Of a stretch of DNA of 64,000 bases, positions 27,923 to 36,610 are shown piece after piece (position 1 is the stretch's first letter; each line of letters starts with the position of its first letter). The stretch is from assembly GCA_963842065.1 (NCBI GenBank), contig CAWJEW010000003.1, positions 362,610 to 426,609 of the forward strand. Reading direction: 5' to 3'. The notes under the pieces were generated by a model. It made no database searches. It was not told where the DNA came from and saw nothing but the letters and a program-made list of their open reading frames with translations. The position numbers were made by a program, and so were the translations under genes. Source of the DNA: CAITWD01 sp963842065 (lineage in GTDB: Bacteria > Actinomycetota > Thermoleophilia > Miltoncostaeales > Miltoncostaeaceae).

Positions 27923-28852
27923 ATGAGCCACGTCGATGACTGGCGCGAGGTCCTCGTGCTCTCCGCCGCCCTCAACACGGGCCTGCTCGCGCGCTTGGCC
28001 GAGCCGGCGCCGCCGGCGCGGATCGCCGACGAGCTCGGGCTCGATCAGCGGGCGACGCGGATCACGCTCGCCGCGCTGGCGGACCGCGGCTGGTGCGTCG
28101 AGCAGGAGGGGCGTGTCGGCTTGAGTGCCCGCGCCCGCGCGGCCGCCGGGCCCGACCCTGCCGATCCGGTGCTCGCGGAGGTGCTCTTGTCCGCGCGGGA
28201 GATCGCCGCCTACGGGCACTTGGAGGCGACGCTGCGCACCGGCGCCCCCAGCCACGATGTCTCGGCCGGTGACGATGCGACGCGCCGCCGCTTCCTGGAG
28301 GCGATGCGTGCGATCGCCGCGCGCCGGGTCGCGGCGACCATGCGCGCCCTGCCGGCCCCCGCGGCGGGCGGGCGCTTGCTCGATGTCGGTGGCGGTCCCG
28401 GGACGTATGCGCGGGCGTTCTGCGAACACGGGTGGCAGGTCACCGTCATCGACCTCCCCGAGTCGCTTGAGCTCGGCGGCGAGGACTTGGCGTGCTGGGG
28501 GGTTGTGCAGGTGGCCGGGGACGTCACCCAGGGCCTGCCGGAGGGACCGTGGGATTGTGTGTACCTGGGCAACGTGACGCACCTATTTGGCCCGGAGGTC
28601 GCGGCTGAGCTGGTGGGGCGCGCCGGGGCGGCACTGGCGCCGGGCGGCAGGCTGGCGATCCAGGAGGTCGTGCTGGGCCTCGCGGCGCCCGCGGCGTTGT
28701 TTGGTGTGGCGATGCTCGTCGGAACCCGCGCCGGAGAGGTCTACGACCAGCGCACCTACGCCGACTGGATGGCGGCCGCCGGCTGTCCGCTGGAGGCGAT
28801 TGTCGCGACCGAACCCGACCGGCACCACCTCATGATCGGGACGCGTCGATGA
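27923..28852 (+). CDS. SAM-dependent methyltransferase (O-methyltransferase type)
   Basis: A 309-residue protein with an N-terminal winged-helix dimerisation-like domain (about 1-95) and a Rossmann methyltransferase domain. SAM motif I is GRLLDVGGGPGTYARAF near residue 155, followed by the acidic end of strand 2 (VTVIDLPE) and CVYLGNVTHLFG at strand 4. This layout fits class-I O-methyltransferases such as those of secondary metabolism. The substrate is unknown. The ATG at 27923 is close to the - strand gene's start. Its stop overlaps the thioesterase ATG by four bases. Confidence 0.85.
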   Translation: MSHVDDWREVLVLSAALNTGLLARLAEPAPPARIADELGLDQRATRITLAALADRGWCVEQEGRVGLSARARAAAGPDPADPVLAEVLLSAREIAAYGHLEATLRTGAPSHDVSAGDDATRRRFLEAMRAIAARRVAATMRALPAPAAGGRLLDVGGGPGTYARAFCEHGWQVTVIDLPESLELGGEDLACWGVVQVAGDVTQGLPEGPWDCVYLGNVTHLFGPEVAAELVGRAGAALAPGGRLAIQEVVLGLAAPAALFGVAMLVGTRAGEVYDQRTYADWMAAAGCPLEAIVATEPDRHHLMIGTRR

Positions 28853-29289
28853 CCGCCGCCGGCGCGTTCCGGTTCGCGCTCGACACCACCGTCGAGATCG
28901 CCGATACGGACCTGGGCGGCGTCGTCTACTTTGGCAGCTACCCGCGCCTGTTCGACCGCGGGCTGCTGGCCTACCGGCGCCAGCTCGGCATCCCGGCCCT
29001 CGGACCGGAGGGGCATCTGTTCGTCGTGCGGCGTCTGACGATCGACTACCTGCGTCCGGCGCGCTTCGGCGACACGCTGACCGTTCGGGTGCGCACCGCG
29101 CGAATTGGCCGCTCGAGCCACACGATGGCCTACCGGCTCGAGGATGCCGCGACAGGGGCCGTGCTCGCGAGCGCCGATCAGACGATCGTCGGCGTTGCGG
29201 GCTACGACGGTGGGCGTCCGACCCGCGTGCCGGACGAGCTCGCGGCACGGATCGCCGGGTTCGAGGGGCCCGAGCTCGAGCAGCGATGA
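28849..29289 (+). CDS. Hotdog-fold acyl-CoA thioesterase (4HBT/YbgC-like)
   Basis: A 146-residue single hotdog domain. The active-site region IADTDLGGVVYFGSYPRLFDRG carries the catalytic Asp and the Y-F-x-x-Y pattern of the 4-hydroxybenzoyl-CoA thioesterase family. The later strand FVVRRLTIDYLRPARFGD is also typical. It should hydrolyse short or aromatic acyl-CoA thioesters. It overlaps both neighbours by four bases and sits between a methyltransferase and an amidohydrolase, which suggests a small catabolic or modification pathway. Confidence 0.88.
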   Translation: MTAAGAFRFALDTTVEIADTDLGGVVYFGSYPRLFDRGLLAYRRQLGIPALGPEGHLFVVRRLTIDYLRPARFGDTLTVRVRTARIGRSSHTMAYRLEDAATGAVLASADQTIVGVAGYDGGRPTRVPDELAARIAGFEGPELEQR

Positions 29290-30119
29290 GGGTGTTCGGT
29301 GAAGCGGCCGCGCTACTGGCCGAGGCCGGCGTCGACGTCGCCGCTCTGGCGGAGCTCGAAGCCGCGGTGGCGGCAGCGGGCGCCCTCCCGGACGTCCCGC
29401 GCGCGGACATCCATGTCCACCTTGGCCATGATCGGGACGGGCACGCGTTGGCCGCGGAGGAACTGTTGGACGACATGGATCGCTGGGGAATCGGTGCCGC
29501 GGCGGTGTTTGCCCCCAACGATCCCGGCCCGGCGGGGGACTTTCGTGACGCCAACACCGCGGTGCTCAGGAGCGCCGCGCGGGCCGGTGCGCGGCTGGTC
29601 CCGTTCTGCCGGGTCGATCCGCACTGCGGAGCGAACGCCGCCATTGCGCGGGCCGAGGCCGCCGGTGCGCGCGGGCTGAAGCTGCATCCGGTCGCGCAGC
29701 GGTTCGCGCCCGAGTCGCCCGAGGTCATCGAGTGCGTGGCGCGGGCGAGCGCCGCGGGCTGGCCGGTATTGATCCACGCCGGCTTCGGCGCTCGCGCGCT
29801 CGTGCCGGCACTGACCCGGCTCGCGGATGCCGTTCCGGACGCGCGGCTGATCCTCGCTCACGGCGCGCGGGGCGACGCCCGTGCGGTGCGTGCGGCGCTC
29901 GCCGGGCATCCCGGCGTCTGGTTCGACACGTCGCTGGCGGCGCTTGCCGACCTCGTCGACCTGCCACCCGAGCGGCTGGTGTTTGGTTCCGATCGCCCGT
30001 ACGGCGATTACGCGACCGGCCTGCAGCTCGTCGGGTGCGCGGCGCGGGTGGCCGGCTGGAGCGAGCAGCAGGTCGGCGGCGTCATGCTCGGCAATTTCCA
30101 GACGCTCGTGGGGGCCTAA
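29286..30119 (+). CDS. Amidohydrolase-2 family metal-dependent hydrolase
   Basis: A 277-residue TIM-barrel hydrolase. The metal-binding start of the barrel reads RADIHVHLGHD near residue 40. The lysine/histidine strand GARGLKLHPVAQRF, the second histidine in VLIHAGFG, the LILAHGARG strand and the final aspartate in LVFGSDRPYGDY follow in the family order. It could be a decarboxylase or hydrolase of aromatic or lactone compounds. It is co-transcribed with the thioesterase and methyltransferase genes. Confidence 0.87.
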   Translation: MRVFGEAAALLAEAGVDVAALAELEAAVAAAGALPDVPRADIHVHLGHDRDGHALAAEELLDDMDRWGIGAAAVFAPNDPGPAGDFRDANTAVLRSAARAGARLVPFCRVDPHCGANAAIARAEAAGARGLKLHPVAQRFAPESPEVIECVARASAAGWPVLIHAGFGARALVPALTRLADAVPDARLILAHGARGDARAVRAALAGHPGVWFDTSLAALADLVDLPPERLVFGSDRPYGDYATGLQLVGCAARVAGWSEQQVGGVMLGNFQTLVGA

Positions 30120-30120
30120 G

Positions 30121-30405
30121 ATGCGTCGTACGGATGCGCTGCGGCTGGTGGCCGCCTTGGGGGCGATCGAGATGGCGCTGGTTCGGCGGGACGATGTGGC
30201 AGGACCCTTGCTGGCGCAGGCGGCCCGCGCGGCGGTCGGTACGGCTGTGGAGGCGTGGGTAGCCGAAGCCGCGCGGCTCGCGCGGGCGTCCGAGTTCTTC
30301 GGGGACGCGCCGCATCAGGCCGCGCGGCGCAAGGCCGCCCAGGCCCTCTGCCGGGCTTCCGCCCAGGCGGTTCAGGTCGAGCTGCTCCAGGCGTCGTGCG
30401 CATGA
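30121..30405 (+). CDS. Small unknown helical protein
   Basis: A 94-residue, almost entirely helical protein rich in Ala, Arg and Gln, ending AVQVELLQASCA. No motif or membrane segment is visible and I do not recognise a family. The ATG at 30121 begins one base after the amidohydrolase stop and in the same direction, which supports it as the next gene of the operon. A SnoaL-like gene starts 28 bases downstream. Confidence 0.55.
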   Translation: MRRTDALRLVAALGAIEMALVRRDDVAGPLLAQAARAAVGTAVEAWVAEAARLARASEFFGDAPHQAARRKAAQALCRASAQAVQVELLQASCA

Positions 30406-30433
30406 CGCGCCGCAGCACGACCGAAAGGACACC

Positions 30434-30851
30434 GTGACCAGCGCCGTGGTGCGCGCACAGGTCGAGGCCGCCAACCGGCGGTTCTATGACGCCTTCGAGA
30501 CGAAGGACGCCGACACGCTCGCGGCCTGCTGGGCGGCCACCGACGACGTCGCCTGCGTGCACCCGGGCGGGCCCGTGGGTCAGCGGCTGGGAGGACGTCC
30601 GCGACGCCTGGGAGTTCATCCTCGCCAACACGGGCTATATCGAGGTCGGCGTCGAGATCGTCCGGATCGTGGTCAACGACCCGGTCGCGATCGTCAGCTG
30701 CGTCGAGCACGTGACGACCGCCCGCGACGGCGAGCGCGTCGAGGCATCAGTTGCCGCGACCAATGTGTTCGAGCTCGGCGCTGACGGGTGGCGGATGGTG
30801 CTGCATCATGCGTCGCCGATCGTGCGGCTGATCAGCGACGAGGCGACCTGA
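30434..30851 (+). pseudogene. SnoaL-like (NTF2-fold) protein, interrupted by a frameshift
   Basis: Two frames together encode one ~138-residue SnoaL/NTF2-fold protein. The first frame gives VRAQVEAANRRFYDAFETKD up to CVHPGGP, and the second continues WVSGWEDVRDAWEFILANTG to IVRLISDEAT. The switch is at about 30573-30577, within a run of GGGCCCGTGGG, and one extra base explains it. This family has a cone-shaped pocket and often acts as a cyclase or isomerase or has unknown function. The break may be real or a sequencing indel, since the sequence on both sides is otherwise intact. Confidence 0.75.
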
Positions 30852-30894
30852 CGGGGCATCCCGGCCGGCGGTGCAGTGCAGGGAGGATGCGTGG

Positions 30895-30921
30895 CCCCGG
30901 ACGCCGTTGCGGCGTCCGGGG
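30895..30921. terminator. GC-rich hairpin between convergent genes
   Basis: A perfect inverted repeat (CCCCGGACGCC / GGCGTCCGGGG) with a five-base loop lies between the SnoaL-like gene (+) and the ferredoxin gene (-). No T-run follows on either side, so it resembles the U-less hairpin terminators of high-GC actinobacteria and could serve both directions. Confidence 0.65.
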
Positions 30922-30931
30922 AGGGAGCGAT

Positions 30932-31243
30932 CTACCCCTTGGCTGCCAGGAACTCGGCGACCATCTTCTCGCCGGCTTCGTGGCCTTCCTCGAAGTAGAC
31001 GCGGTTGATCTCGCGGAAGATCTCGAACTGCGCCGGGACATCGTCCTCGGACAGGCAGGCGTCGACCGGGCACGCCTCAACGCAGGCGTCGCAGTCGATG
31101 CACTCCGCCGGGTCGATGTAGAGCATCGTGCTCTCCTGGGCGTACTCCTCCCCGGGTGCGGGGTGGATGCAGTCGACCGGGCACACGTCGGCACATGATG
31201 TGTCCTTGGTGCCGATGCACGGCTCGACGATGACGTAGGCCAT
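30932..31243 (-). CDS. 7Fe-type ferredoxin
   Basis: A 103-residue dicluster ferredoxin of the actinobacterial 7Fe type. The first cluster site is IGTKDTSCADVCPVDCIHP, and the second is ECIDCDACVEACPVDACL. The C-terminal tail of about 35 residues (EIFREINRVYFEEGH) is typical of this group. It is a soluble low-potential electron carrier. An ATG at 31243 gives the family N-terminus AYVIVEPCIG. The GC-rich hairpin at 30895-30921 lies just after its stop. Confidence 0.95.
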   Translation of the reverse strand: MAYVIVEPCIGTKDTSCADVCPVDCIHPAPGEEYAQESTMLYIDPAECIDCDACVEACPVDACLSEDDVPAQFEIFREINRVYFEEGHEAGEKMVAEFLAAKG

Positions 31244-31377
31244 ATGTACTGGCTCCTCGAGAGGGGTCGTTCGATGCCGCAGCGAAGCGCCGACGGCCGC
31301 GGGAACGATATCAGCGCGCGAGCCCGTCGAGGACCGGCAGGTCCTGCCATTTGTCCCGCCCCGGGGGCGACGTGCGT

Positions 31378-32469
31378 CTACGGTACGGCCGCGGGGGGCG
31401 CGAGCGCGGCGGTGATGTTGCGCGCGACCTGCTCGAGCGCCTTGGCGGCCGGGCTCTCGGGGTGCGCGGCCACGACGGGCAACCCGTCGTCGCCGGCGCG
31501 GGCGACCGCCGATTCCAGCGGGATCTGGCCAAGCAGCGGCACGCCGAGCTCGGCTGCCAGGGCCGCGCCGCCCCCGCCAGCGAAGACCTCGTAGCGTGCA
31601 CCGGTGTCCGGCGCGACGAACCAGCTCATGTTCTCGATCACGCCGACTAGGGGGAGGTTGACCCGCCGGGCCATCGAGGCCGCCCTGCGGGCGACTCGCT
31701 GGGCGGTGATCTGAGGGGTCGTCACGATGACCATCGCCGCGGCGGGCAACAGCTGCGCGATCGTCAGCGAGACGTCGCCGGTGCCCGGCGGCAGGTCGAT
31801 CAGCAGGAAATCTGGATCGTCCCAGAAGACGTCGGTCACGAAGGAGGTCAGCGCCTTGTGGAGCATCGGCCCGCGCCAGATCACCGCGGAGTCCTCCTCG
31901 GTAAGGAAGCCGATCGACATCAGGCGTACCCCGTGTGCTTCGACCGGGATCATGAGGTCGTCGACCATGACCGCGGGCCGGTGGACGCCCATCATGCGCG
32001 GGATCGAGTACCCATAGACGTCGGCGTCCAGCAAACCGACGCTGTGCCCCCGACGCGCGAGCGCGATCGCCAGGTTGGCGGTGATGCTCGACTTGCCGAC
32101 CCCGCCCTTGCCGGAGGCCACCCCGATCACGCGCGTCCGGGACTCGGCGGTAAACGGCGATGGGCGCTCGGGCCCGCCGCCGATCCCGGCCCGCAACTGG
32201 CGGCGCTCGTCGTCGGTCATCGTGTCGAGGCTGATATGTACGGTCTCGACGCCCTCGAGGCCCGACAGCGCGGTGGCGACGCGTCGCTGGATCTCGGCCT
32301 TCAACGGGCATCCGGCGACGGTCAGTTTGATCGCCACGACGACGCGGGGACCGTCGATCGTGACATCGCCGACCATGCCGAGGGCCACGATGCTCCGGTG
32401 CAGTTCCGGGTCGTGGACGTCGCCAAGGGCGCGCATGACCGCGTCGTGGGTGACGTCGCCCGTATTCAC
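31378..32469 (-). CDS. mrp: Mrp/ApbC-family iron-sulfur cluster carrier ATPase
   Basis: A 363-residue Mrp protein. The N-terminal MIP18-like domain (about 1-95) contains DVHDPELHRSIVALGMV and the cysteine in TVAGCPLKAEIQ. The P-loop domain starts VIGVASGKGGVGKSSITANLA near residue 110, with the deviant Walker A, and LLIDLPPGTGDVSLT follows. It binds and delivers Fe-S clusters using ATP. Note that the C-terminal CxxC seen in many Mrp proteins is not obvious; the corresponding region reads ENMSWFVAPDTG. The GTG at 32469 overlaps the stop of the MBL-fold gene. Confidence 0.92.
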   Translation of the reverse strand: MNTGDVTHDAVMRALGDVHDPELHRSIVALGMVGDVTIDGPRVVVAIKLTVAGCPLKAEIQRRVATALSGLEGVETVHISLDTMTDDERRQLRAGIGGGPERPSPFTAESRTRVIGVASGKGGVGKSSITANLAIALARRGHSVGLLDADVYGYSIPRMMGVHRPAVMVDDLMIPVEAHGVRLMSIGFLTEEDSAVIWRGPMLHKALTSFVTDVFWDDPDFLLIDLPPGTGDVSLTIAQLLPAAAMVIVTTPQITAQRVARRAASMARRVNLPLVGVIENMSWFVAPDTGARYEVFAGGGGAALAAELGVPLLGQIPLESAVARAGDDGLPVVAAHPESPAAKALEQVARNITAALAPPAAVP

Positions 32470-33107
32470 ATGAACATCCGGGCCCAGGGCTCCGCGTCGC
32501 CGACGCTGACCCCCCACGGGCCGTGACCGGGGTAGATCCGGGTATCGCCGGGCAGCGCATCCAGGACGCGCTCGAGGCTCGTCATCATGTCGACGGGGCT
32601 GGAGCGCGGGAAGTCGGTGCGCCCGATGCCCTGGGCGAAGATGACATCGCCGACCAGCGCCACGCCGCGGGAACGCTCCCAGGCGACGTAGCACCCGGGC
32701 GAATGCCCCGGTGCGTGCATCAGCGTGAACTGCAGGCCGCCGACGCTGAAGGTGTCACCGTCGGCGAAGACCCGCGCCGGCTCGACGCCCGGCGTCGGCG
32801 GCGGGTTGCCAAACAGCGCGGGGTTGAACGGTGCCGGCGCGCGCAACCAGTCCTCGTCGCCGGTGCCGGCCCAGACCGGGATGCCCTGGTCGGCCCAGAC
32901 GTGGGCCTCGACGACGTGGTCCCAGTGGCCGTGGGTCGTCCACACCGCCACGGGACTCAGCGCGTGCGTCGCCAGCGTATTCGCCACCCATGGGCCGCTG
33001 CCGGCGGCGGGGTCCACGATGAGCGCGGGGCCCCCTGGCGCCTCGTAGATCACATAGGTATTCGTTGCCACGGGTCCGAAGGTGCCACCTTTGATAATCA
33101 TGTCCAT
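32466..33107 (-). CDS. MBL-fold metallo-hydrolase (glyoxalase II-like)
   Basis: A 213-residue metallo-beta-lactamase-fold protein. The metal-binding motif TTHGHWDHV matches the HxHxDH pattern. Further ligands are the His in MHAPGHSPG, the Asp in LVGDVIFAQ and the His in IYPGHGPWG. The size and layout match small glyoxalase II-like or persulfide-type hydrolases. The true start is the ATG at 33107, giving DMIIKGGTFGPVATNTY; the longer upstream frame is not supported. It is divergent from the RpiB-like gene 40 bases away and coupled to mrp. Confidence 0.88.
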   Translation of the reverse strand: MDMIIKGGTFGPVATNTYVIYEAPGGPALIVDPAAGSGPWVANTLATHALSPVAVWTTHGHWDHVVEAHVWADQGIPVWAGTGDEDWLRAPAPFNPALFGNPPPTPGVEPARVFADGDTFSVGGLQFTLMHAPGHSPGCYVAWERSRGVALVGDVIFAQGIGRTDFPRSSPVDMMTSLERVLDALPGDTRIYPGHGPWGVSVGDAEPWARMFM

Positions 33108-33147
33108 CACAGTAGCCGACGCCCACCAGACGAGACCCGGAGGACAG

Positions 33148-33603
33148 ATGCGTGTCGTAATCGGAGCCGACGAAGCGCTGCCGGTTGCCGCGGATCTCGT
33201 GGCCTGCGTGGGTGGGCTCGGGCATGAGTGCGTCATCGTTGGGCCGCTGGCGGGCGAGGAGACCGAGTGGGCCGAGATCGCCGGTGAGGTGGGGCGTCGG
33301 GTCGCGTCGGGCGCGGCCGACTGGGGTGTCGTGATGTGCTGGTCGGGAACCGGCGTGACGATCGCCGCCAACAAGGTTGCCGGCGTGCGCGCGGCGCTCT
33401 GCACGGATGCGGAGACCGCCCGGCTGGCGCGCCGCTACAACCATGCCAACGTCCTGGCACTCTCGATGCGCCTGGTCTCGAGCCCGGTGGCGGCCGAGAT
33501 CGTGCAGGCGTTCGCCGAGGCTCCGTACGGGACCGACGACTTCGATGTGCGCAATGTCGCGCACGTCGCCGCGCTCGAGTCGCCCGCCCCCGGCGCGGCC
33601 TAG
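33148..33603 (+). CDS. RpiB/LacAB-family sugar-phosphate isomerase
   Basis: A 151-residue RpiB-like protein. The cysteine in VVMCWSGTGVTIAANKVAGVRAA is the family's catalytic base, and RYNHANVLALSMRLV is the second signature. The N-terminal GADEALPVAADLV replaces the more usual GSDHAG-type start, so substrate specificity is uncertain. The ATG at 33148 has a GGAGG five bases upstream. The TAG stop lies inside the CTAGA target duplication of an IS481 element that begins at the next base but one, so the gene is intact although the element touches its end. Confidence 0.87.
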   Translation: MRVVIGADEALPVAADLVACVGGLGHECVIVGPLAGEETEWAEIAGEVGRRVASGAADWGVVMCWSGTGVTIAANKVAGVRAALCTDAETARLARRYNHANVLALSMRLVSSPVAAEIVQAFAEAPYGTDDFDVRNVAHVAALESPAPGAA

Positions 33604-33604
33604 A

Positions 33605-34680
33605 TGTAATCACCCGCAGCGTTGTTGACGAGGCCCGCTTGACCGGGTGAGGACCCCGGGGCTGTTGTGGAGGTGCCTAACGCCATCCACACCCCGGAGG
33701 TCCTCATGTCGCACCCTAATGCGCGCCTGACCCCACGCGGACGCTTGCTCGTGGTCGAGCGCATCCTCGCCGGATATCGCGTGGCCGACGTGGCAGCCCA
33801 ATTGGGCTGCTCGCGCGCGACCATCTACAAGTGGCTGGCCCGGTATCGGACCGAAGGCCCGGGCGGCCTTTGTGACCGCTCCAGCCGCCCCACGCGCACC
33901 CCGCACCGGCTCGCTGCCGGGCGCGAGGAGACGATCTGTGCCCTGCGGCGTACCGCGCGCCGTGGCGCCGATTGGATCGGTGCCGAGCTCGGGATCCCGG
34001 CCTCGACGGTGGGGCGGGTCCTGCGCCGTCACCACATGCCCGGCCTTGGCGTGCTCGATGCGCTGACCGGCCAACCTGTCCGTCGCGGCCCGGCCACACA
34101 CGTGCGCTACGAGCGCGAGAGCCCGGGCGAGCTGATCCACATCGACGTCAAAACGCTCGGACGCATCCCCACCGGGGGCGGCTGGCGCGCACATGGGCGC
34201 ACCACCGAAGCCCGCAGGCATCGGTTAGCGGGCTTCGACTACGTCCACGCGGCCGTCGACGATCACTCGCGTGTGGCCTCTGCCGAGATCCACGCGGATG
34301 AGACCGGTGCGACGTGTGCCGGCTTTCTGGAGCGCGCGGCGGTGTTCTTCGCCACCTGCGGCATCACCCGCATCGAGCGGGTAATGACCGACAATGCGTT
34401 CGCGTATCGGCGCTCGCACGATTTCCAGGCCGCTCTTGAGCGCCTGGGCGCGCGCCATGTGCTCATCCGCCCGCATTGCCCCTGGCAAAATGGCAAGGTG
34501 GAACGACTCAACCGCACGCTTTTGCGGGAATGGGCCTATTCGCAGGTGTTTACGAGCAACGCCCAGCGCGCCGATCTGCTGCCAGAATGGCTCACCTACT
34601 ACAACACCCGGCGCCGCCATTCGGCGCTTGGGGGCCGAGCGCCGATCAGCAGGCTGTCAACAATGTGCTGAGTGGTTACA
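33605..34680 (+). mobile_element. IS481-family insertion sequence, complete, with target duplication
   Basis: A 1,076-bp element. Its ends are imperfect inverted repeats of 25 bases, with 18 matching, beginning TGTAA: left 33605-33629, right 34656-34680. The flanks are CCTAGA on the left (33599-33604) and GCTAGA on the right (34681-34686). This fits the NCTAGN target and 6-bp duplication described for IS481. The transposase is full length, so the element may be active or recently active. Confidence 0.9.
33706..34671 (+). CDS. IS481-family transposase
   Basis: A 321-residue DDE transposase. The N-terminal helix-turn-helix runs VADVAAQLGCSRATIYKWLARY. The integrase-core acidic residues are Asp in ELIHIDVKTLG, Asp in ERVMTDNAFAY and Glu in WQNGKVERLNRTLLRE. 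The C-terminus has TYYNTRRRHSALGGRAP, also typical. No frameshift or stop interrupts it. The ATG at 33706 is preceded by a GGAGG. It occupies nearly all of the IS and ends nine bases before the right end. Confidence 0.95.
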   Translation: MSHPNARLTPRGRLLVVERILAGYRVADVAAQLGCSRATIYKWLARYRTEGPGGLCDRSSRPTRTPHRLAAGREETICALRRTARRGADWIGAELGIPASTVGRVLRRHHMPGLGVLDALTGQPVRRGPATHVRYERESPGELIHIDVKTLGRIPTGGGWRAHGRTTEARRHRLAGFDYVHAAVDDHSRVASAEIHADETGATCAGFLERAAVFFATCGITRIERVMTDNAFAYRRSHDFQAALERLGARHVLIRPHCPWQNGKVERLNRTLLREWAYSQVFTSNAQRADLLPEWLTYYNTRRRHSALGGRAPISRLSTMC

Positions 34681-34734
34681 GCTAGACCGTATGGAGCGCC
34701 GGGCCCATGAGGGCGGCGCTCCATACGGTCTAGC
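34681..34734. terminator. Bidirectional hairpin terminator with a 21-bp perfect stem
   Basis: The arms 34681-34701 and 34714-34734 are exact reverse complements, starting GCTAGACCGT and ending ACGGTCTAGC, with a 12-base loop. Both outer ends contain CTAG. Before the IS481 insertion the left CTAG gave the RpiB-like gene its stop, and the right one still gives the convergent lipoprotein gene its stop. It therefore terminated both genes. Confidence 0.85.
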
Positions 34735-35631
34735 CTGCGCCCAAGAGCGCCTTGAGCTGGGTCGTGGTCATCGGCACCGCGTTGGCCGGTGCGGCGATCG
34801 TCTGCGGCGCGTCGAACGCCGACAGGCCGAAGGTCATATCAAGCGAGGCGTGTTCGAGTGCCGGCGAGATCGCGGCGCCGTTGGCGATATTGGCGATGAC
34901 CTCGACACGGGCGGGGCGCAGGTCGGAGACGCGGACCCATTCGTGAACCGTGCCCTGGCCGAGCTGACGGGCCAGCGCCGTCTGTGCGGCGAGCCGCTGG
35001 GCCGGCGTGGCGCTCGCCACCGAAGCACCCGGCAGCTGCGCGAGCAGGGGCCCGAGCATCTTCGCGGCCAGCGCACCATCGAGGGCGCCGCTCAGCTCTT
35101 CGGACGGGATCCCGTCGATCGTCGTCGTGGCTCCAAGCGTGGGTGCGTTCATGGCGTGGATCATTCCCGCGACGACCGAGCTCAGATCGGTGCTGGCGTG
35201 CGCCTCGGGCAGAAGGATGTTGCGACCAAGCGCTACGGCGTACAGATGCCCGCCCGTCTGGACCAGCGTGACCGGCGTCGTGGTGCCGGCGACGCTCAGG
35301 CTCATCGCCAGCGAGAACTGCTCCGGGGCAATGACCGGCCCGCTGCCCGCGATCGGGAGCGGCGTACCCGACAGCACCGGCGCGAGGGCCGAGTTGCCGA
35401 GTGCCTTCGGCACGGCGGCGATCGCCGCCGTGCCGTTGATCCCGAGCACGAAGCTCGTCAGTTTGAGCACCTGCGCCTGGCTTTTGCCCTGCAGTTGCGC
35501 GCGGGGTCAGGCCCTTGGCGAGGTTGGGTCCGGAATACGACGACGACCCGCACGCGGCCAGCAGGGCCGCGGCGGCACCAGCAGTGGCGAGTGCGCCAAG
35601 GGTCCTGCCGCGTCCGCAACATGGAGCCAGT
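34730..35631 (-). pseudogene. Lipoprotein (LppX/LolA-like possible), split by a frameshift
   Basis: The mature domain (frame 34730-35500) and a lipoprotein signal peptide (about 35515-35631) are in different frames. The signal shows GALATAGAAAALLAACGSSS, a lipobox with its lipidation Cys, followed by a Ser/Gly linker. The mature domain runs QVLKLTSFVLGINGTAAIA to the C-terminal QLKALLGAG and has no recognisable catalytic motif. Its size and secondary-structure pattern suggest a lipid- or ligand-carrying lipoprotein, but this is a guess. The frame switch is near 35500-35510, in a CGCGCGGGG run. No standard start codon precedes the signal sequence; a CTG at 35631 would fit. Real decay or indel errors are both possible. 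Confidence 0.6.
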
Positions 35632-35725
35632 ATGGCACTACCGTCGGTGCGACGGTGGGTCCGGTTTGCGGGAGGCGTCGCGCCGTGTCCGGCCCGGATC
35701 GCCGAAATCGTGCACACTGGGCGCG

Positions 35726-36484
35726 ATGGCGGACGCGGAGAACATCGAGGTGGTTCCGGTCGGCGTCGGCGCGGCATACGGACGCGTCGGCGAGGCGCAG
35801 ACCTGCTACCTGGTCCGGGCCGGCGGTGCGGCGATCTGCCTGGATCTCGGCGCGGGTGCGCTGAACCAGCTGCAGGCGCACGTCCGTCCGGAAGCGCTTG
35901 ACCTGGTGGTGATCAGCCACCTGCACCCGGACCACTTCATTGACCTGCTGGCGCTGCGCGTCTACATGGTCTGGGGCCCGGGCGCGGGACACCGGCTGCG
36001 CATCGCGGGACCGCCGGGGCTGCGGTCCGCGCTGGCCGTGTTCGGGGACGATGGGCTCGAGGTCGCCTTCGCCTTCGAGGAGTTGGACGGCCAGGCGCCG
36101 GTGACCCCGTCTCCGAGGGGCGTGCGCATCAGCCACCGCCAGGTGCCCCACCTTGAGCCCACGTTCGCGACGCGCATCGACGTCGGCGGGGCGTCGGTGT
36201 GCTTCGGCGCCGACTGCGCGCCCAACGACACGCTGGCGGAGTTCGCCCGCGGGGTCGATGTCCTGATGACCGAGTGCACGTACGGGGCGGGGGAGATCCC
36301 CGACGGCGCGATGCACCTCAATGCGCACGCGGCCGGCGACATCGCCCGCCGGGCCCGGGCCGGGCAGCTGGTGCTCGCCCACTGCCTTCCCGAATGGGAC
36401 CTCGACGCGGCGGTCGCGGTCGCCGCGGACGTCGGGAGCATGCCGGTACGGGCAGCCCGCAGCGGCGATCGGATCCGGGTCTAG
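35726..36484 (+). CDS. MBL-fold hydrolase (RNase Z/AtsA-like group)
   Basis: A 252-residue MBL-fold protein. The metal motif VVISHLHPDHFID fits HxHxDH, a further His is in the HRQVPHLEPT region, and Asp in CFGADCAPND and His in LVLAHCLPEW complete a two-metal site. This arrangement matches arylsulfatase/RNase Z-like MBL proteins rather than glyoxalase II. The real start is the ATG at 35726; the frame upstream is open for more than 1 kb but runs through the IS481 transposase gene on another frame and has no domain content. Confidence 0.86.
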   Translation: MADAENIEVVPVGVGAAYGRVGEAQTCYLVRAGGAAICLDLGAGALNQLQAHVRPEALDLVVISHLHPDHFIDLLALRVYMVWGPGAGHRLRIAGPPGLRSALAVFGDDGLEVAFAFEELDGQAPVTPSPRGVRISHRQVPHLEPTFATRIDVGGASVCFGADCAPNDTLAEFARGVDVLMTECTYGAGEIPDGAMHLNAHAAGDIARRARAGQLVLAHCLPEWDLDAAVAVAADVGSMPVRAARSGDRIRV

Positions 36485-36610
36485 CGGGGGCGGCGCGGCG
36501 AGGCGACTCTGGGGGGGATTCGGGGTTGCGTGCCGTACGACGCCGGTGCCGATCAGGGGTTTTGCGGGTTCCCGGTAGACTTCCGGGCGCAGATTGGCGA
36601 GAGGTGTCGG

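Noticed and set aside
34394..36484. Long + frame that would fuse IS481 sequence with the MBL-fold protein
   Set aside because: The transposase is coded in another frame, and the MBL domain begins only at 35726 with its own ATG.
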